Part shown: positions 29,751 through 39,314 of the stretch, one piece after another
Position numbering within the stretch: position 1 is the stretch's first letter
How the letters are laid out: every line of letters begins with the position of its first letter
The notes under the pieces: model-generated
What the model was told of the DNA's origin: nothing
Databases searched by the model: none
Seen by the model: only the letters and a program-made list of their open reading frames with translations
Made by a program: the position numbers and the translations under genes
Origin: Clostridium thermarum
GTDB lineage: Bacteria; Bacillota; Clostridia; Clostridiales; Clostridiaceae
Assembly (NCBI RefSeq): GCF_006351925.1
Contig: NZ_CP040924.1
Coordinates: 2,130,001 to 2,194,000, forward strand
Direction of reading: 5' to 3'
Length of the DNA stretch: 64,000 bases

Positions 29751-31450
29751 AATATTTGAACAATTTTATAAAAAATCTCAGTTTCCGCAAGAAGATCCTA
29801 CTCATAAGTCTTGGAGTGGGTTTAATCCCCATCATTTTACTGGGCACCTTTTCTTATTTTAAAATGAGTGAATTACTGATAGAGCGTGAATATAGGGCCC
29901 TTAGTGAATCTCTGGACCAGGAAGCTAAAAATCTGGACTATAAGTTGGAATCCTACTTGGCTGCCATGAACCTCATCGTCTGGAATGAAAGTATGCGTTA
30001 CAGTCTTTCCAAAAATTATAGTAACAACTACGACATGTACCTTACCTACAGGGATGTAATTGACCCCATGTTTCACACCCTTCGGACCCTTAACGGCACC
30101 ATAGATTCCATAACTATATACACCGATAATTCCATCCATCCCCATGGGGACATTTTGCGGCCTCTTTCCGATGTCACGGAGGCGCCCTGGTATGATACAG
30201 CTGAGAATACTAATACACCCTTTTTTGCATTTTCCGAGAACAGCCACAGGCTCTTATTGATTTGTAAAATGTATTACCGGCATTCAAATTATACAAATAT
30301 TATTTCTATGTCTATAAATTACAATGCCTTATTTAATTCTATTAAGGGTCCTTTTGATGAATCCTATGGCATTATGCTGCTTGATAATTCCGGTAACGCA
30401 GTTTTTCAATATGCCAACTTCCCCAATGCTAAGGAAAGCTACACGTTAACTCCCCAGGACTTGCAAGGGGCATTGGTGAACAAAGGTAAGACACCTAAAT
30501 ATGTGGTTGAATCCACCGGCCTATCATCGGTAGCTTGGACCGCCTATCTCTACCGGCCAGTTGAAATTGTATCTGCCCCGGCAAATAATATTACCTTTAT
30601 AGTGGTCTTTATAGTTTTTCTCAGTCTCATCATAATTCTTTTGGCCTGTATAATGTCGTCCAAGATAGTAGTTAGACCTCTTAGGGCCCTGCACAACAAT
30701 ATGAAACTCATTGAGCAGGGAGACTTGACCATTACCGTAAAGCAGACTTCATCTGATGAAATTGGCCATTTGATACAGGCCTTCAGCCACATGGTGGAGC
30801 GGTTAAAGTATTTGATAGATGAAGTCCTGCGCAGTAAAATTGCCCAGCAGGAGTATGAGATGAAGGCCCTGCAGGCGCAAATCAACCCCCACTTTTTATA
30901 TAACAGCCTGTCCTTGATAAATGGAAAGGCCATAATGACGGGACAAGAGGATATAAGCCAGATGGCCCAATTGCTGTCTACCTTCTACCGCACCACCTTG
31001 AATAAGGGGAAGAACTTGATATCCGTGAAGGATGAACTCCAAAACACCCGGTCCTATGCAGAAATTCAAAAGATGATGCATGCCGACTCCTTCGACATTG
31101 TTTATGACATAGATGAATCCATGTATTCTTACACCATGCCCAATCTCCTCTTGCAGCCCATTGTGGAGAACGCAATCCTCCATGGTATTGACCATAAAGA
31201 GACTCCTGACAGAGGAGTACTTACAATATCCTGCTATCAGGAGGAGAACCTTCTTATCTTTAAAGTTATGGACAACGGCTGCGGCATGACAGAAGAACAG
31301 TGTGAGGCCATCTTGACCTCGGAAAGCTTTGGCTACGGCATTCACAATGTCCACCATCGTGTCCAGCTGTACTATGGACCTGACTATGGGCTGCAGTACA
31401 ACAGCACTAAGGGAAGGGGTACCTGTGCTACCCTTACTATTCCGAAATAG
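29747..31450 (+). CDS. sensor histidine kinase, YesM type
   Basis: Membrane kinase of 567 residues partnering the response regulator. First membrane segment about 16-36, extracytoplasmic Cache-like sensor to about 275, second membrane segment 281-303, HAMP, then His_kinase domain with His382 in QINPHFLYNSL and an ATP-binding domain with NAILHG, MDNGCGM and the closing GRGTCATLTIP. It senses an external sugar or a loaded binding protein. The TAG stop is directly followed by element A copy 5. Confidence 0.93.
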   Translation: MKYLNNFIKNLSFRKKILLISLGVGLIPIILLGTFSYFKMSELLIEREYRALSESLDQEAKNLDYKLESYLAAMNLIVWNESMRYSLSKNYSNNYDMYLTYRDVIDPMFHTLRTLNGTIDSITIYTDNSIHPHGDILRPLSDVTEAPWYDTAENTNTPFFAFSENSHRLLLICKMYYRHSNYTNIISMSINYNALFNSIKGPFDESYGIMLLDNSGNAVFQYANFPNAKESYTLTPQDLQGALVNKGKTPKYVVESTGLSSVAWTAYLYRPVEIVSAPANNITFIVVFIVFLSLIIILLACIMSSKIVVRPLRALHNNMKLIEQGDLTITVKQTSSDEIGHLIQAFSHMVERLKYLIDEVLRSKIAQQEYEMKALQAQINPHFLYNSLSLINGKAIMTGQEDISQMAQLLSTFYRTTLNKGKNLISVKDELQNTRSYAEIQKMMHADSFDIVYDIDESMYSYTMPNLLLQPIVENAILHGIDHKETPDRGVLTISCYQEENLLIFKVMDNGCGMTEEQCEAILTSESFGYGIHNVHHRVQLYYGPDYGLQYNSTKGRGTCATLTIPK

Positions 31451-31507
31451 AGATAGAGGGACGTTGTTGCTGTCCCGTTGAGACAGCAACAACGTCCCCT
31501 TGTCTCT
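31451..31507. repeat. element A copy 5, long hairpin
   Basis: GGGACGTTGTTGCTGTC (31458-31474) and its exact complement (31482-31498) enclose a seven-base loop; outer bases AGA/TCT extend the pairing. It begins directly after the kinase TAG and ends two bases before the stop of the opposing LRR fragment. Confidence 0.88.
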
Positions 31508-31509
31508 AT

Positions 31510-31701
31510 TTATATCTTTATTTGGTTCCCTTCCACATAGAACCAGGTTAAGTTAATCAAGTTCTTAACTGCAGTTATATCAGTGATCTTATTGAAGTTT
31601 AGAAAGAGCTTGTTCAAATTGGTTAGGCCCTGCAAGGCGGTTAAGTCACTGATTTTGTTATTGTTCAGTGAAAGATATTTTAAGTTTTTCAGTTCCTTCA
31701 A
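31510..31701 (-). pseudogene. leucine-rich repeat protein fragment
   Basis: Three LRR units of internalin type (LKYLSLNNNKISDLTALQGL, then LNKLFLNFNKITDI and LTWFYVEGNQIKI). It can be read only from a TTG at 31701; a TAG stop lies in frame just upstream and no ribosome-binding site fits. I read it as the C-terminal remnant of a longer surface LRR protein. Confidence 0.6.
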
Positions 31702-31787
31702 TATACTTTTGTACTAGCTTTGTTCCACTGCCTCAGCAGTAGGTTTCTTAATATATTCATATCCCCTCTTAATTCATTCACTCCAGT

Positions 31788-32315
31788 TCAAAACATTGTT
31801 CTGTTTGCCATTTCAGCTATCATATCATCTATAGTTCTAAGCTGATTGACCTTCTTTAGATTGATCCCGGTTTTTTGACAAAAGTCCTGCAGTATGGCCA
31901 CCATCTTATCATCTCTGACCTGTATCTCTTTAGGTACTCCATTGCTAAGGCACAGATTAATCAACTTGTTAAGTGTAACATTAGCATCCTCATCTATATC
32001 TTCATATACATCAATATCCACAATGGTTCCATTATTTTTATCTGCTATGATAAAGAGCCTTGGAAAGTGTCCTCTTTCCCACCTACTCCCCTGCACCGGA
32101 TAGGGTGTGTAGCACACATCTATCTGCAAGGCCATATTGCCCTTCTTTTCTGACTTTTCATGGTCCTGCTGTATGTAGGCTGTGCCATTGATGCCGATGA
32201 TTATCTCAAAGTTGTCGTTGATTCTTTTCATGTGGGTCCAATTTTCTTCAGAGATAAAATTCCCGCAGGCCACAAAATTCAGAGGTTCTGATATATTAGC
32301 CTTTAAATAATCCAT
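31788..32315 (-). CDS. AraC-like cupin head fused to DUF6930-like domain, uncertain
   Basis: Protein of about 175 residues with two unlike parts. Residues 1-50 (LNFVACGNFISEENWTHMKR, GINGTAYIQQ) read like the N-terminal cupin of AraC-family sugar regulators. From about 60 on, the sequence (GSRWERGHFPRLFIIADKNNGTIVDI, VPKEIQVRDDKMVAILQDFC) resembles domains of the DUF6930 kind with no known role. The DNA-binding part of an AraC regulator is missing. The ATG has AGGTGG ten bases upstream; a GTG five codons earlier is possible. Either a real fusion or a chimera from a deletion. Confidence 0.5.
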   Translation of the reverse strand: MDYLKANISEPLNFVACGNFISEENWTHMKRINDNFEIIIGINGTAYIQQDHEKSEKKGNMALQIDVCYTPYPVQGSRWERGHFPRLFIIADKNNGTIVDIDVYEDIDEDANVTLNKLINLCLSNGVPKEIQVRDDKMVAILQDFCQKTGINLKKVNQLRTIDDMIAEMANRTMF

Positions 32316-32411
32316 GTCGGATTTTACCACCTAATCTACTTTTTCAGCTGTTGTTGGCCATATGAAAACATTATAATATAAGCATATAAGATGTGTTAGG
32401 GAGGAATTATA

Positions 32412-34370
32412 GTGGACAAACTTATAAATTCAAAGCTGGTTTCTTTGAAAAATGTAAATATTGATGATAGGTTCTGGTCAGGCTACCAAAAGCTTGTAAG
32501 GGAGGTGGTGATACCCTATCAATGGGAGGCCCTCAATGACAACATCCCGGATGCCGCCCCGAGTCATGCCATAAAAAACTTCCGCATTGCAGCCAAAGAA
32601 GAAGATGGTGAGTTTGGGGGCATGGTATTTCAGGACAGCGACGTTGCCAAGTGGTTGGAGGCCGTGGGATACAGCTTGGCCATTAATCCGGATCCTGACT
32701 TGGAAGCCCTTGCAGATAAAACCATAGACTTGATAGAAAAGGCTCAGCTGCCTGATGGCTATCTTAACACCTTCTTTACCATAAAGGCTCCTGAGAAAAG
32801 ATGGACTAACCTCCAGGAATGTCATGAGTTATACTGTGCAGGCCATATGATGGAAGCTGCCGTGGCCTATTATTGCGGAACAGGTAAGAAAAAGCTTCTA
32901 AATATAATGTGCCGTTTTGCGAATCATATTGATTCAGTATTTGGCACTGAGCCAGGAAAACTAAGGGGCTACGACGGTCACCAGGAAATAGAGCTGGCCC
33001 TGATTAAACTGTATAAGGCTACAGGTGAGGAAAAATATCTTAAACTGGCAAAGTACTTTATTGATGAAAGAGGGCAGGAACCACACTTCTTTCAACAAGA
33101 GTGGGAAAAGAGAGGCAGGATTTCCCATTGGTCCGGTAGAGTTAGCGACAAGCCAAATGAGTCCTACCACCAGTCCCATAAGCCCGTCCGTGAACAAACA
33201 GAAGCTATTGGACATGCCGTAAGAGAAGTATATATGTTGACAGGAATGGCTGATGTGGCCGCTGAGACTGGTGACACAGACCTGCTTGAAGCCTGCAGAA
33301 GGTTATGGGATGACATTGTGAACAGGCAGATGTATATAACCGGTGGAGTTGGTTCAACCAGTCACGGTGAGGCCTTCAGTTTTGATTATGACCTGCCCAA
33401 TGATACCATATATGCCGAAACCTGTGCCTCCATCGGCCTTATATTCTTTGCCCAAAGAATGCTGCAGCTTGAAGCCAAAGCCACCTATGCTGATGTTATG
33501 GAACGGGCCTTATACAATACCCTCTTAGGTAGCATGTCCAAAGATGGCAGACACTTTTTCTATGTAAATCCCTTGGAAGTGTGGCCGGAAGCTTCAGAAA
33601 AAAATCCTTCAAGAGCCCATGTAAAACCTGTAAGACAAAAATGGTTCGGCTGTGCTTGCTGCCCTCCAAATGTGGCAAGGCTCTTAACTTCTCTTGGAGA
33701 ATATATTTATACATATAATAACGATACTATCTATACTCACCTCTATATTGGTGGTGATGCCACAATACAAATGGGCAAGGAAGAAATAAATCTAACTATG
33801 GAAACTGACTATCCATGGAAGGGAAATATCAAAATAAAGCTGTCTATGGAAAATGAAAAGGCCTTTAACCTAGCCCTAAGAATCCCTGGTTGGTGCAATA
33901 ATGCTGAGGTCATAATAAATGGAGATGTTCTTGATTTAACCAGTAAAATATCAAATGGTTATGCAGTAATAAGTAATACCTGGAAAGATGGAGACTCCAT
34001 AGAATTCAATTTAGAAATAACCCCTGAGTTTATACAGGCAAACCCAAAAGTAAGAGCCGATGCCGGTAAGGTTGCCATCCAAAGAGGCCCCTTGGTTTAC
34101 TGCCTTGAGGAAACTGATAACGGCGGTAATTTAAATGCCCTTTCAATAGATACATATGCTGGTCTGAAAGAGGAATATGATGAGAACCTTCTTGGCGGGG
34201 CAGTAATAATTAAGGCTAAGGGAAGCCGGCTTGATGAAACAGGCTGGAATAATGACTTATACCGTCCTTTCAAAGAAGGCAGCAAACAGGTTGAACTAAA
34301 AGCTATTCCCTACTTCCTATGGGGCAACCGAAAGCCCGGTGAAATGATAGTATGGATTAGACATAAGTAA
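32412..34370 (+). CDS. GH127 beta-L-arabinofuranosidase
   Basis: Cytoplasmic glycosidase of 652 residues, no signal peptide, starting at GTG after GGGAGGA. It releases L-arabinose from beta-linked arabino-oligosaccharides such as those on plant hydroxyproline-rich glycoproteins. The alpha/alpha barrel carries the zinc/thiolate site seen in HypBA1: Glu336 and Cys338 in AETCAS, Cys416 (nucleophile) and Cys417 in CACCPPN; spacing agrees with HypBA1 within two residues. It has no transporter nearby and stands alone. The TAA stop touches element A copy 6. Confidence 0.93.
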   Translation: MDKLINSKLVSLKNVNIDDRFWSGYQKLVREVVIPYQWEALNDNIPDAAPSHAIKNFRIAAKEEDGEFGGMVFQDSDVAKWLEAVGYSLAINPDPDLEALADKTIDLIEKAQLPDGYLNTFFTIKAPEKRWTNLQECHELYCAGHMMEAAVAYYCGTGKKKLLNIMCRFANHIDSVFGTEPGKLRGYDGHQEIELALIKLYKATGEEKYLKLAKYFIDERGQEPHFFQQEWEKRGRISHWSGRVSDKPNESYHQSHKPVREQTEAIGHAVREVYMLTGMADVAAETGDTDLLEACRRLWDDIVNRQMYITGGVGSTSHGEAFSFDYDLPNDTIYAETCASIGLIFFAQRMLQLEAKATYADVMERALYNTLLGSMSKDGRHFFYVNPLEVWPEASEKNPSRAHVKPVRQKWFGCACCPPNVARLLTSLGEYIYTYNNDTIYTHLYIGGDATIQMGKEEINLTMETDYPWKGNIKIKLSMENEKAFNLALRIPGWCNNAEVIINGDVLDLTSKISNGYAVISNTWKDGDSIEFNLEITPEFIQANPKVRADAGKVAIQRGPLVYCLEETDNGGNLNALSIDTYAGLKEEYDENLLGGAVIIKAKGSRLDETGWNNDLYRPFKEGSKQVELKAIPYFLWGNRKPGEMIVWIRHK

Positions 34371-34404
34371 GACAGAGGGACAGAAACAACGTCCCTCTGT
34401 CCCT
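34371..34404. repeat. element A copy 6 between convergent genes
   Basis: GACAGAGGGAC and GTCCCTCTGTC flank a nine-base loop. The first base follows the GH127 TAA directly; the other end (CCCTA) gives the TAG of the opposing chemoreceptor gene. The element is thus the entire intergenic space. Confidence 0.9.
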
Positions 34405-36418
34405 AATTCACTTTAAACTTGCCAACTTCCTCTTGAAGCTTAGTTGCCAGCTTCTGCAGCTGTTCAGCATGGCTTGTAAGCTCCTGCATTGTGGCACTAA
34501 CCTGTTCCGTTGATGCTGAAACCTCTTCTGTCACTGATGCAGTCTCTTGAGAGATGGCAGAAATATTATGGATTTGTTGCACCACAATGTTTTTACTTTC
34601 ATCTATGCTTACTGTGGAATCCTTTATATTGACAATCTTGTCTGATAAGGTGATAACCCCGTTGATAATTTCATCAAATACCTGCTTGGTTTCTAGCATG
34701 GACTTGTCTTGCTCATTAATTGCAGCTTCTGCACTGCCAATGGCCTCAACGGCAAAGGCGGATTTTGACCGGATAGTTTCAATAATCTTTTGAATCTGTA
34801 CCGTTGAAGCCCTGGACTTTTCTGCCAGCTTTCTGATTTCATCCGCCACTACTGCAAAGCCCTTGCCAGCTTCCCCTGCTCTGGCAGCTTCTATGGATGC
34901 ATTAAGGGACAGTAAATTGGTTTGCTCTGTAATTTGGGCTATGGAATCGGAAATTGTATTAATCTGGGATATACTCATATCCACATCGTTAACTATGGCG
35001 TTGACATTTGTAGTTGACTGTTTAGCCTTGTCCGCTCTGTCTGTTAAAACCTTCATAAGCTCCAAGCCCTTTACGCCTAGCTTTTCTGTGTCTAGTGATA
35101 TATGTTCTACTTCCTTAGTCAATTCTGTAATATCATCAAGCTTCTTGGACAATTTCTCTATGCTTATGGTACTCTCTTGAGCATTCTCCGCCTGGCTATT
35201 TGATCCCTCAGAGACTTCCCCCATAGCCTTTGATACTTCAGCTACGGAAGCAGTAGTCTCCTGCACCATGGCCCCGATCTGAGAGGAAGCTTCCAGCATA
35301 GTTTCGGCAGAGGCACTGACATCTTTCATGATTGTAGATATCTTTGCTAACATCACTATAAAGTCTTTTCCAAGCTGGCCTAGCTCATCTTTTGACTTAA
35401 TATGGGCCACTGCTGTAAGGTCACCTTGGGCTGCCAGGCCAAAGGAATCCTTTAGCTTTCTGACATTTTTACCTATTGAATTTCCGATAATCATAGATAA
35501 AAGCACTGCCACAACGGTCACTGCCAATATGACTATAAATATTATATTTTTGATGTGATTTACGTCCTTGTTTAATTCGCTTTCATCAAGGACAGCTATT
35601 ACCTTCCAGCCTGTCATTTCATGAGTATGATAAACCGCAAAGCTATTATTACCATCAAGGCTGAACTTTTCAAAGCCTTCATCATTGGCAACAACCTTAT
35701 CCCATATATTTAAACTGCTGGATAAATCGCTTCCGATGACGCTGCTGTCCCTATGCGAAATTACGGTACCGTTTCCGGAAGTGATAATAATATATCCGCT
35801 ATCCCCGACCTTTGATTTAGAGAAAACTTTAGAGATGCCTTCTAAGGACATATCCATACCAATAACTCCGGCTACTTTAGCTAAATTTTCGTTAGTCTTT
35901 GAATTATGTTGAACCCCTCTAACAACTTTTACAACAGCTTTTTTGGTAACATTGTCTATATGCGGCGGCATTATAATTATGTTCTTCTTGTCCTTTTCCG
36001 CCTTAACATACCACTCTTCTTTAGTATAGTCCACTCCAGTATCTGTAAATAACTGTGCGTGATTGACATACTTTCCCTTTTCAGTTGCATAAAAAGTATT
36101 TACTATATCTGTATCACTATCCTTGATATCCTTCAGCGTATAAATTGCATATGGAGTATTTTGCTCGTACATATCCAGCTCATTGATAAATTCACTGTTA
36201 CCCACTTGCTTAAGCTGCATGCCCAAACCAGTAAAATAATTGTCCAAAGAGGACTCAATCTCTGCAAGCGTTTGCCCACTTGTGACTTTTAACTTTTCTA
36301 ATAATATTGATTTAGACTGAGAATAGGATATGACTCCTACAATCACCAAAGGTATTATACATAGTAATAACATACTAAATATAAGCTTTACTTTAATGGA
36401 TTTAAAACTTAGTTTCAT
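34403..36418 (-). CDS. methyl-accepting chemotaxis protein, dCache sensor
   Basis: Chemoreceptor of about 671 residues. The start is the ATG after the G-rich GGGGGGGAATTTT; seven further codons upstream are open but unlikely. Order: membrane segment about 8-30, double Cache domain to about 285 ([38 protein letters not shown]), second membrane segment about 292-315, HAMP, and signalling coiled coil with the hairpin [20 protein letters not shown]. Amino-acid or sugar sensing is possible; the ligand is not evident. Its TAG lies in element A copy 6. Confidence 0.93.
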   Translation of the reverse strand: MKLSFKSIKVKLIFSMLLLCIIPLVIVGVISYSQSKSILLEKLKVTSGQTLAEIESSLDNYFTGLGMQLKQVGNSEFINELDMYEQNTPYAIYTLKDIKDSDTDIVNTFYATEKGKYVNHAQLFTDTGVDYTKEEWYVKAEKDKKNIIIMPPHIDNVTKKAVVKVVRGVQHNSKTNENLAKVAGVIGMDMSLEGISKVFSKSKVGDSGYIIITSGNGTVISHRDSSVIGSDLSSSLNIWDKVVANDEGFEKFSLDGNNSFAVYHTHEMTGWKVIAVLDESELNKDVNHIKNIIFIVILAVTVVAVLLSMIIGNSIGKNVRKLKDSFGLAAQGDLTAVAHIKSKDELGQLGKDFIVMLAKISTIMKDVSASAETMLEASSQIGAMVQETTASVAEVSKAMGEVSEGSNSQAENAQESTISIEKLSKKLDDITELTKEVEHISLDTEKLGVKGLELMKVLTDRADKAKQSTTNVNAIVNDVDMSISQINTISDSIAQITEQTNLLSLNASIEAARAGEAGKGFAVVADEIRKLAEKSRASTVQIQKIIETIRSKSAFAVEAIGSAEAAINEQDKSMLETKQVFDEIINGVITLSDKIVNIKDSTVSIDESKNIVVQQIHNISAISQETASVTEEVSASTEQVSATMQELTSHAEQLQKLATKLQEEVGKFKVN

Positions 36419-36720
36419 AAAATTCCCCCCCCACAACATAAATATAATTTTTATGCCCTGTTTATCTTGTAAGTTGATTTAAAAAAAGTTCTAAATTACC
36501 CCGCTCCTTTCTGTAAATTTCTGAACAATGTTAATTCATGAATCTAGCACCGTGTGAGTAAAGATATAGCTGTTTTGTAAACTTTTACACTCATAGGTAA
36601 TTTCAATAAACCTATTTTATAATAACATTATAACACATAATTAGTTAGAATTTAATACATATTTCGATATTAATTTTCATTATACTGCACAAAGCTTGGA
36701 TTTATATTATATTTTTGTGC
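36419..36720. other. chemoreceptor upstream region, no gene seen
   Basis: AT-rich DNA with no convincing open frame. It probably holds the promoter of the chemoreceptor gene on the minus strand, but I could not pick out a reliable consensus. Confidence 0.4.
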
Positions 36721-36762
36721 AAAAAAGGCGTCTATAGATTTATCTGGTAAATCCATGACGCC
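36721..36762 (-). terminator. intrinsic terminator
   Basis: GGCGTC and GACGCC pair at the base and GATTTA with TAAATC nearer the loop; on the minus strand TTTTTT follows. It lies about 80 bases beyond the stop of the two-span membrane protein gene. Confidence 0.7.
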
Positions 36763-36840
36763 AATATTAAAGGTGTAGTTAATAACATTTATGATGTAGC
36801 TGATGGTGCTTTATTGGACATTAAACTTTTCAACCAGTCC

Positions 36841-37512
36841 TTACGATGCTTTCTTCTTTTGAATTAATCTCTTAAGATACTTAACTGCTTTATAAGTGCC
36901 TTTTACTATATCAACAAGTGAAGTTGAAGAAACATATACACTCCAATTTCCATTGTTTGAATTTGATAAATGCCTGAACTGACTATTTTCATTATGTTCT
37001 TCGGTGGTTGATGCAACTTCTTCGGCTGTTGTATTAGTCTGTACCGCAATTTTGTTTTGTTCTTTTTCTACGTCGTCAAGGACTTTAAGGCATAAATGAC
37101 ATAGGTACTCTAACTCTCTGCTTTTTTTATCATGTAATACTGTGAAGTAAATTGATCCAGCCACCGCTAAAATACTAAATGCAGCAATTACAACTTTGTA
37201 TATGGAGTCCATAGAACTGAATGCTTGCATTAATCCTGCTGCCAGTATGATAATAGCAAGGATTCCTATATTAATGGTGATCAAAGTTGAATTACCAACC
37301 ATTTTTTCTGCTTTGGATTTTAGCCTTGCTCTTTCAACCTCTATACTGAAATTCTCATCCTTAAGCTTTTCCAGATACTGTTCTTTAATTTGTGTGTATA
37401 ATTTTTTGAAATAATCATATTCTTGATCGGCTTTCATGTGTTCTTCCAGTATAGCTGATAAATTATTATACTTTTTTTCAGTCAAATAAGTATTTTTTTC
37501 TTTGTACAACAT
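36841..37512 (-). CDS. two-span membrane protein with coiled coils
   Basis: Unrecognised protein of 223 residues. A helical, charged N-terminal part (1-75) is followed by two membrane segments (about 77-97 and 104-123), a further helix, a Thr/Glu/Asn-rich stretch and a basic tail (KYLKRLIQKKKAS). The layout is reminiscent of SLATT-like two-helix proteins, but the signature residues are not evident. GAGGTGATTTT precedes the ATG. It stands alone with its own terminator. Confidence 0.6.
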   Translation of the reverse strand: MLYKEKNTYLTEKKYNNLSAILEEHMKADQEYDYFKKLYTQIKEQYLEKLKDENFSIEVERARLKSKAEKMVGNSTLITINIGILAIIILAAGLMQAFSSMDSIYKVVIAAFSILAVAGSIYFTVLHDKKSRELEYLCHLCLKVLDDVEKEQNKIAVQTNTTAEEVASTTEEHNENSQFRHLSNSNNGNWSVYVSSTSLVDIVKGTYKAVKYLKRLIQKKKAS

Positions 37513-37576
37513 AAAATCACCTCAATATATATTTCTACGTATTGGGGGAAATTCCTTTATTGTGCAATAAAATCTA

Positions 37577-37606
37577 TGGGACAAAAATTCCGTCCCTCTG
37601 TCCCTA
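37577..37606. repeat. element A copy 7
   Basis: GGGACAAAAATTCCGTCCCT then CTGTCCCTA. The terminal CCCTA provides the TAG of the LexA-like frame. Confidence 0.78.
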
Positions 37607-38500
37607 CTCCTGTTTCACTACCCCAACAGCTACACCTAAAACTTCCATCTGGCCTTCATTCACAGGAATCGGCTCATAGGCAGGATTCTCCGGCATCAAT
37701 AGTATGGTACTTCCCATTCGTACGAATCTCTTCAAGGTAGCATTTCCGTCCAGATGCACTGCAACGATATCGTAGTTGTTTGCAACACACTGCTGCTTGA
37801 TAACCACAATATCACCATCGTGTATATTTGCATTTATCATACTGTCACCTTTAACTTTGACCATGTAAAAGTTTCCTGTGGGTGACAGCCATCTTTGCGG
37901 TATGTAAAATTCTTCTTCTACTTCGGAGTTTATCAAATTTGGGTTTCCTGCAGCAATACTGTTATCTATTTCAAAGAGAGAAATCTTCTCATACTCCCTT
38001 TCATTTTGAACCTTATCATATACATATTTAATGTAATTTATTAAGCTCTTATTGTAGGTCACCATGAGAACCCTGTCGTCCTTTTCCAGACAGTAGTTCT
38101 CCAGCAAAAACAGTATTCTATTAACAGCCACGGTTGTCTTACCAGACCCTGCCACCCCTTTTATCAAGTTAAGCTTTCCTTATCCACAGTTGCAGACGAT
38201 GATGTTGCTGCTGTCTCTTTGATGCTTTCTTCCACAGGCTCTTCAACATGCCTCTGGTGCTTGTACGCTATGCTGGTATCTAAATTTCTCAGAGCATTGG
38301 CAAACTTGGCAGCCACAGCTTCACTTAAGCTTGGTGCTGGTGTACGCTCTACCAATTCTTTTAGCTTAGTATTTATCAAATCAATATTACCTTGCTTTCA
38401 ACTTCCTTTGGTGCTTCTTTAAAATTCAAGGTAATCTTTGAAAAAGAAAAAGCATTATTGCAGTTTATGGCGTACTGCGATAATGCCTTTGTGCTTGGTA
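37604..38500 (-). pseudogene. decayed UvrD-type helicase with C-terminal LexA-like (S24) peptidase
   Basis: Three frames on the minus strand join into one ancestral protein. About 38500-38380 reads VHIPSTKALSQYAINC and FKEAPKEVESKVILI; 38379-38164 reads KLKELVERTPAPSLSEAVAAKF; 38167-37604 begins KGVAGSGKTTVAVNRI (Walker A) and runs 187 residues. At about residue 60 of that last part, helicase sequence passes into a complete S24 domain: IAAG cleavage site (Ala73-Gly74), Ser109 in KGDSM and Lys146 in ATLKRF. Frameshifts lie near 38380 and 38165. The rest of the helicase motor is missing, probably by in-frame deletion. The S24 part could still be made, but no good start is visible. Confidence 0.6.
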
Positions 38501-38549
38501 TATGAACATTTAAGCAGTTAATTAGTATTATGCAATAAAAGAGATATAA

Positions 38550-39029
38550 CTAATTAAGCTTAATTTTAAATCTTACATAATTCTTTCCAAGTGCCGTTAG
38601 ATGCTTTTTAAATAGCTCTTTATCTACATCTTTAATATTTTTACTTGTGTTGATAAGTTTTTCAAATTCATAATAGCGTTCAGCACTTCCACTTTGCGAG
38701 ATTTTATTTATAAAGTCTGTGCATCTTTTAATATCATTGTTTATTATTTTACTTCTAACAGTATCTAATTTCATATATAGTCTGTTTCTCTCTTTTTGAT
38801 CCTTAACTTTTTTGATTTCTTCTTGAGCTTTTACATAAGAAGTGTAGGTCAACTCCTTAATAGCTTTATTTACAAGTGTCTCTGCAGCCGATACCTTAGC
38901 TGCAGATAAAGTAATTACCGCACTTTGATATGTACTTATATTATATGTTTTTGCACTGACAGCTTTTCCTTGAAATACAATAAGTAATGATAATGTTGTC
39001 AGAAGAATTTTAAATTTTCTGTTTGTCAT
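38550..39029 (-). CDS. exported helical protein
   Basis: Hypothetical secreted protein of about 159 residues. The signal peptide (MTNRKFKILLTTLSLLIVFQGKAVSA) gives the start; the frame runs 45 codons further upstream, but that part is unlikely protein. The mature part is Lys/Glu-rich helix (AETLVNKAIKELTYTSYVKA, KDQKERNRLYMKLDTVRSKI), resembling helical-hairpin repeats of clostridial surface proteins. No catalytic motif. Confidence 0.62.
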   Translation of the reverse strand: MTNRKFKILLTTLSLLIVFQGKAVSAKTYNISTYQSAVITLSAAKVSAAETLVNKAIKELTYTSYVKAQEEIKKVKDQKERNRLYMKLDTVRSKIINNDIKRCTDFINKISQSGSAERYYEFEKLINTSKNIKDVDKELFKKHLTALGKNYVRFKIKLN

Positions 39030-39314
39030 TATTTTTTCACCAGCCTTAAATATTCTAATCAATTTATTATAACACATATGCTTTTTATTGTTAACAATGT
39101 TTAAGTATACCATTTTTATATATTTATACCGGATTGCTTTTGGTATTAGCCGTACTTCCAACATACTCTATTATGGCCGTCAGTAAAAGTTGATGTTGTA
39201 TTTATACCTCTTATCACTGTTTAGCCACCTTCAAAAGCATCATTTTTAAAACACCTTATATTAAATCCTCCCCGCCCATATAAAAAGCACACATCATAAC
39301 TTATAAACTCCCTC

